From Planctomycetota bacterium (lineage in GTDB: Bacteria > Planctomycetota > SZUA-567 > JAFGGJ01): a stretch of DNA of 64,000 nt. Positions 60,314 through 64,000 of the stretch are shown piece by piece. The translations under genes and the position numbers were made by a program. The notes below the pieces were generated by a model. The model did not search any database. It was not told where the DNA came from and saw nothing but the letters and a program-made list of their open reading frames with translations. Within the stretch, counting starts at the first letter, position 1. Each line of letters begins with the position of its first letter. The DNA lies in assembly GCA_016930595.1 (NCBI GenBank), contig JAFGGJ010000019.1:1-64000 (forward strand), given 5' to 3'.

Positions 60314-61600
60314 CTAGTGTTCATATCCGTCGTGCAATCCGGTAACAGTGTATCCGGCGTCTTCAACGGCCTTGCGGAGGGAGTCGATGTCCATGTCGCC
60401 GCCCTTTACGAGAGCCTTCTTCCCCTCCAGGTCGACCACCACGGATTCGACTCCTTCAACCTGCGCCAGGAACCTGCTTACCGTTTCGGCGCAGTGAGAG
60501 CACGTCATCCCGTCGATGTGCAGTGTAAGCATCTTCGCCTCCACGTCAACCGCAGCTCCGGTTTTGAACTCCACGCGGGTCCTTCTGAAGAGCCCCCCTG
60601 CCAGCACCGCTAGGAGGACCACCGCTCCGGTGTGTCTTATCCACGCGTATCCCGCATGGCCGTGGGCGTGTTCCATGAATTCTTTCAGGTCGAAGCCCCA
60701 CGTCGTGAACAACAGGTCAAGGAGGAGACCGGCTCCAACCGAAGTCACGGCGACCGTTCCCAGGTAGATGAGTGTCGTGCGCCTGCCGAGCGTCTTCCAC
60801 AGGGTTGTTATGGTGGCGGCGTTCGTGGCCGGGCCCGTCATCAGGAAGACGAGTGCCGCCCCGGGTGAAATGCCGGCGGTAATCAGCGCCGCGGCGACGG
60901 GCACCGACGCCGTCGCACAGACGTACACGGGTATGCCCACCGCGAGCATCAGGAGGTATTCGACGACGTCGCTGCCGATCCTTTCACGGAAGAACTGTTC
61001 GGGGATCAGGGCGGATATCAGCGCCGCCACGACCAGCCCCGCCAGGAGGGGCTTGCCTATGTCGCCGGGGAGGGTGACGAAGCCGTGCCTGAATATCCGT
61101 TTCAGGCGGCCCTGTCGGGGGGCGTGCATACCGCACGTGGCATCGCTGCAGCATTCGGGGGTGGAAGCGTTTTCAGCCGGGTCCTTGTTTCCGAAGAGGG
61201 CGACGAGCGATCCGCCGAGTAACCCGTTGACGAAAGCCGCGACGGGCCGGAAGAGGGCGAACATGGGGCCCAGGAGGCTCAGAGTGACCATTATGCTGTC
61301 CACTCCGGTCTGCGGCGTGGATATCAGGAAGGATGCCGTCGCTCCGGGGCTGGCGCCTTCCTTCCTGAGCGAGGCCGCGACCGGTATCACGCCGCAGGAG
61401 CACAGGGGGAGGGGCACGCCGAGGAGAGAAGCCTTCAGTATGGGAAGGAAGCCGTGGCCGCCGAGGTGTTTCTCCACCCACGCCTCGGGGATTACGACGG
61501 CGAGTATTCCGGCTATCAGGAAGCCGAAGAGAAGGTAGGGGGCCATCTGTCCCAGCACGTTCCAGAACTCCCAGACGGTTTCTTTCAGGAACGTCAGCAT
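60314..61600 (-). CDS. SO_0444-type metal permease with fused C-terminal HMA domain
   Basis: 428 residues. The DUF318-type permease part has two bundles of helices (about 10-140 and 180-335), with PLCSCGVIP (Cys67, Cys69) characteristic of SO_0444-family copper/zinc efflux proteins. A loop with CCSDATC (149-156) and a His-rich loop (EHAHGHAGYAWIRH) are probable metal collectors. The last 75 residues are an HMA metal-binding domain with GMTCSHC (364-370). The ATG at 61600 has GAGG seven bases upstream and overlaps the end of the TIGR02757 gene. It should export copper or zinc; the HMA fusion makes copper the more likely cargo. Confidence 0.85.
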   Translation of the reverse strand: MLTFLKETVWEFWNVLGQMAPYLLFGFLIAGILAVVIPEAWVEKHLGGHGFLPILKASLLGVPLPLCSCGVIPVAASLRKEGASPGATASFLISTPQTGVDSIMVTLSLLGPMFALFRPVAAFVNGLLGGSLVALFGNKDPAENASTPECCSDATCGMHAPRQGRLKRIFRHGFVTLPGDIGKPLLAGLVVAALISALIPEQFFRERIGSDVVEYLLMLAVGIPVYVCATASVPVAAALITAGISPGAALVFLMTGPATNAATITTLWKTLGRRTTLIYLGTVAVTSVGAGLLLDLLFTTWGFDLKEFMEHAHGHAGYAWIRHTGAVVLLAVLAGGLFRRTRVEFKTGAAVDVEAKMLTLHIDGMTCSHCAETVSRFLAQVEGVESVVVDLEGKKALVKGGDMDIDSLRKAVEDAGYTVTGLHDGYEH

Positions 61601-62388
61601 TCCACGGCCTCGCAATCACGGCATTCCGCAAGGAAAGCCTGCATGTCGGCGTCAGCACGGATGCCGAGTCGTGTGAGGGCGAAGTCGTACTTGACGGGGT
61701 CCAGCGGGGACCACCGCCGGAAGGCTTCCGTGAGTTCGACCGCCGTGCGGATATCCGGCTGCTTTCTGCACGTAAGGCCCAGGATGCGGCCTATTCTGAA
61801 CATGTGGGTGTCCAGGGGGATCACCAGGCCGGCGGGGCTGATGCCGTTCCATCCGCCGGGGTCCACGCGGTCGGAGCGGACCATCCACCTGAGATACAGG
61901 TGCAGGCGCTTGCAGGGACTGCCGGATTCAGGCCGTGGAACAAGGTGGGAGTTTGCCGGAAGGGCGGCACGCAGTTGCGCCGCGAAGGCAGACAGGCCGC
62001 CGGGGATGTCCCGGGGGTCCTGCATGCCTGAGGTAAAGGCCGCGTTCAGGGAACCGTGTTTGCTGAGCATGCGGGAGGCCGCTTCCAGCATTCCAGCAAC
62101 GTCCTTTCCGGTGGCGAACCTGTGCCTGAATCCTTGGAAAGCTTTCCGCATGCGGCCGGGGGGCGTTTCCAGGAGCCATGCCGCCGGTCGCGGACCAAGG
62201 ATTTCCAGGACGTTAGCGACGCTTTTAAGAATCTGTCCGACGCGGCCGTAGGCGAGGGAAGAAGCCGCCAGGCCGGCTATTTCCCGGTCCGCCGCATGCT
62301 CGTATGCGTACAGGAACTCAACCGGGTCAGGGTGCGCATATTCCCTGCGGTTGTATCTGGCGTAGAGGTTTTCGAGAGCGCCTTTCAC
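61594..62388 (-). CDS. TIGR02757 family protein (GTG start)
   Basis: 264 residues. The family is conserved but without a proven function; it has a helix-hairpin-helix-like core. Typical segments are present: EFLYAYEHAADREIAGLAASSLAYGRVGQI, RRFATG-like RHRFATGKDV, RWMVRSDRVDPGGWNGI and IPLDTHMFRIGRILGLT, which in the family is the strongest motif (L-D-T-H). The start is GTG at 62388; the ribosome-binding site is weak (GGA). Its last codons overlap the start of the metal permease gene, so the two are translated together. Confidence 0.82.
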   Translation of the reverse strand: MKGALENLYARYNRREYAHPDPVEFLYAYEHAADREIAGLAASSLAYGRVGQILKSVANVLEILGPRPAAWLLETPPGRMRKAFQGFRHRFATGKDVAGMLEAASRMLSKHGSLNAAFTSGMQDPRDIPGGLSAFAAQLRAALPANSHLVPRPESGSPCKRLHLYLRWMVRSDRVDPGGWNGISPAGLVIPLDTHMFRIGRILGLTCRKQPDIRTAVELTEAFRRWSPLDPVKYDFALTRLGIRADADMQAFLAECRDCEAVEC

Positions 62389-62453
62389 GGTTTCATCCTG
62401 TTAATGTTCCGGCCAGGTAATGATACCTTCCCGCGGCGGGGGGTTTCAGTATT

Positions 62454-63896
62454 TCATTGCTTCAAGACCGCGTCCACGGCCTTGCATGCCGCGTCCAGGA
62501 GGATGTTTTCCGCAGACGCGGTAAAGAAACAACCCGCATCCTCGTATCCGCCGGTACCGTATTCTTCCGGCGGGCTCAGGTAGGAGACGTAGTCCTGCGC
62601 CAGCTCGGTTATCATGAGGCCCCTCCAGGCGCCTTTGCCGAGACGCTTGCGGAGTTTAATGCCGGTGGACGAGAATATCTCGCCCGGCAGGGCGGCGATG
62701 ACGTGGCGGCCGAAATTCACGGCGCCCGTTTCGACGGGCCAGGAACCTTTCCGCAGGCTTTCGGCGGGTATTATGCCGGGGCGGCTGCCGCGGTAGAACT
62801 CGACCCAGCGCCTTTCCTCGGCGCGGCGCAGGAGTTCGAGCTTGCGGAGGGGGTCGCTTTCTTTTTCCGCACGGGAGCGCAATTGCAGGAGTTCTTTCTT
62901 GAGGCGGGCGCCGGGCAGGCCGTATTCAGGCCGGAGAGGCAGCACGGCGGCGGCTTTGCCCACGCGGACGTTGTCCAGGGGACGGTACTTTAGTTTCTGC
63001 AAGATCCGGGTGGCCGCGTCCGCCAGGCGTGCGCCGTATTCGTCGGCCGCTGCGGTGCCGTATTCCCGATGCAGCGGACGGACGTCGCCGGCCGGACCGC
63101 ACACGAACAGGGTCTTGCCGCCGAGGGAGGCTTCCAGAGTGTGCCGCAGGGTCCCGATGAAGTCCGGATAGAGCGCGTTGCCTATCTTGACCGCACTCGC
63201 CAGAACCGGGTGGACGGGGAACCGGACCATGCGGGCTATGGGGCGGGCGGCGTCCATTGAGCGGATGTCCAGTATTTCCAGGCGGGTGTCGGGCGGGGTC
63301 GCCAGGGAGCAGGTCCGCACCCACTTTTTCCAGAGGGCTGGATCGAGGCCGCGTTCCTCGAGGTACGCGGCGGCCTGCCCTGAGGCGTCCAGGGAAAGCG
63401 AGCGGACTACGGCGCCGTCGTTGAACATGCTGCAGAAAGTCCCCGCCGGACCGAGACGGCAGCGCCTGCGGATGGTCCACCCGCGGCCGAGGCTGCGGGA
63501 TGCGAAGGCCGCTTCTGCCGGGGCGTACCCGTCGCGGGCTTTTTCGACGGAGCGCGCTATCCTTTCGGCGATGGGCACCGCTGCGGCGCCGTCGCTGGAA
63601 GAAGACGCATGTACGTGGTTGCACCATATGACCTGGCGGGACAAAGGCACTCCGGTGTTGCTCTCGAGAGCGCGCTGAAAGACTTTCATCCAGTCGGCAT
63701 AGAGCTCCAGCATGTCGACGACGCACAGCAGTATTTCAACGTCCCCATCGGACAGCAGGATTGTCCGGGCGGTAAGGGAGCCGAGATGTTCCGCCGGCCC
63801 GGCGACGCGGCCGCCTCGGGTTTCAAGGCTCACGAGGTCCGTGATATCTGCCTCGGCCGCAGCGGCGCGCCAAGGTGTGTGGACAGGCGATTTCAG
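62454..63896 (-). CDS. Ceramidase-like (neutral/alkaline ceramidase N-terminal type) protein, probable CTG start
   Basis: 480 residues. The N-terminus has AEADITD and, further on, SLTARTILLSDGDVEILLCVVDMLEL and VIWCNHVHASSSSDGAAAVP, like the ceramidase N-terminal fold (aDITPP, then D-L, H-x-H/S zinc site), a family common in planctomycete-like genomes and usually of unknown substrate. No signal peptide. The first in-frame GTG (63833) lies inside the conserved region, so it cannot be the start. The only earlier start-like codon is CTG at 63896, which has GAGGAG six bases upstream and a strong promoter 33 bases upstream; a sequencing error is the alternative. The C-terminal part is unassigned. 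Confidence 0.7.
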   Translation of the reverse strand: MKSPVHTPWRAAAAEADITDLVSLETRGGRVAGPAEHLGSLTARTILLSDGDVEILLCVVDMLELYADWMKVFQRALESNTGVPLSRQVIWCNHVHASSSSDGAAAVPIAERIARSVEKARDGYAPAEAAFASRSLGRGWTIRRRCRLGPAGTFCSMFNDGAVVRSLSLDASGQAAAYLEERGLDPALWKKWVRTCSLATPPDTRLEILDIRSMDAARPIARMVRFPVHPVLASAVKIGNALYPDFIGTLRHTLEASLGGKTLFVCGPAGDVRPLHREYGTAAADEYGARLADAATRILQKLKYRPLDNVRVGKAAAVLPLRPEYGLPGARLKKELLQLRSRAEKESDPLRKLELLRRAEERRWVEFYRGSRPGIIPAESLRKGSWPVETGAVNFGRHVIAALPGEIFSSTGIKLRKRLGKGAWRGLMITELAQDYVSYLSPPEEYGTGGYEDAGCFFTASAENILLDAACKAVDAVLKQ

Positions 63897-63902
63897 ACCA
63901 GG

Positions 63903-63908
63903 CTCCTC
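63903..63908 (-). promoter_or_regulatory. Ribosome-binding site supporting the CTG start
   Basis: Minus strand reads GAGGAG, six bases before CTG at 63896 and within the 26-base leader predicted from the upstream promoter. Confidence 0.6.
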
Positions 63909-63928
63909 GGCGGTTGGGGGACGGCGAC

Positions 63929-63957
63929 ATAATAGGGCGGGCGATTCCGGGTGTCAA
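63929..63957 (-). promoter_or_regulatory. Strong sigma70-type promoter for the ceramidase-like gene
   Basis: Minus strand: TTGACA (63957-63952), 17-base spacer, TATTAT (63934-63929), the best match in the window. It predicts a transcript start near 63922, downstream of the out-of-frame ATG at 63930. Confidence 0.7.
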
Positions 63958-64000
63958 GCCTCGGGACCGCCGCGTATGCGGCGATTGTTGACCGAAGGCC

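Noticed and set aside
1-64000. CRISPR arrays, tRNA and rRNA genes, insertion sequences, prophage
   Set aside because: No regularly spaced identical repeats, cloverleaf sequence, transposase, integrase or phage structural protein was recognised on either strand; a dedicated tRNA scan would be needed to exclude a missed tRNA.

Overview
The window is gene-dense, high-GC bacterial chromosome with about 50 protein genes, short gaps, Shine-Dalgarno starts and recognisable sigma70-type promoters. Gram-negative envelope functions (several lipoproteins, MMPL exporter with Lol-like carriers, type IV pilus ATPases), an anaerobe's oxygen-defence set (rubredoxin, ferredoxin, rubrerythrin, desulfoferrodoxin), three sulfatases, many unusual glycosidase-like proteins, Gfo/Idh/MocA oxidoreductases and families such as DUF6717, DUF4832, DUF3604 and ceramidase-like point to an uncultured member of the PVC/Planctomycetota-Lentisphaerota-Hydrogenedentota type. 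That assignment is inference from gene content; no rRNA or marker gene settles it. No tRNA, rRNA, CRISPR array, IS element or phage gene was recognised.

Layout. 1-5.8 kb: end of an ADP-ribosylglycohydrolase, an oxidoreductase, a lipoprotein, two divergent sulfatases and an unknown protein. 6-19.3 kb: an orphan acidic protein, a six-hairpin-type glycosidase, then a divergently transcribed pair (a huge secreted, C-terminally anchored GH42-like protein and a short GH2 enzyme), an acyltransferase and a TIM-barrel glycosidase. 19.3-33.7 kb: a long minus-strand array starting from one good promoter at 33.7 kb: pilT, a stand-alone MshEN-domain protein, pilB, pilC, pilS, pilR, a CHASE2 adenylate cyclase, an SH3 protein, an M48 metalloprotease lipoprotein, then Nudix, GH57 branching enzyme and DUF6717. 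33.7-39.2 kb: oxidoreductase, SpoIIE phosphatase, alpha-glucuronidase-like protein and DUF3604 protein. 39.2-44.6 kb: a lipoprotein with four PPC-like repeats and six DnaJ-type CxxCxGxG motifs, bracketed by a hybrid histidine kinase and a 95-bp broken copy of that kinase's receiver end. 44.6-49.9 kb: acetyltransferase, two lipoproteins, trpD plus bifunctional nuclease, a small acidic protein. 49.9-55.2 kb: membrane protein, LolB-like lipoprotein, MMPL exporter and LolA-like carrier in a tight operon. 55.3-58.3 kb: third sulfatase and a DUF4832 protein. 58.3-60.2 kb: five-gene oxygen-defence cluster. 60.3-64 kb: metal permease with fused HMA domain, TIGR02757 protein and a ceramidase-like protein that probably starts at CTG.

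How the parts fit. The sulfatases and most glycosidase-like enzymes lack signal peptides, so sulfated glycans are probably finished inside the cell after import, with the oxidoreductases acting on released sugars. The pilus ATPases, their two-component system and the cyclase look like a regulated surface machine; pilins and the secretin are not here. The most unusual items are the zinc-finger/PPC lipoprotein with its flanking duplication, the stand-alone MshEN protein beside a PilB whose own MshEN motif is degenerate, and the CTG-initiated gene.
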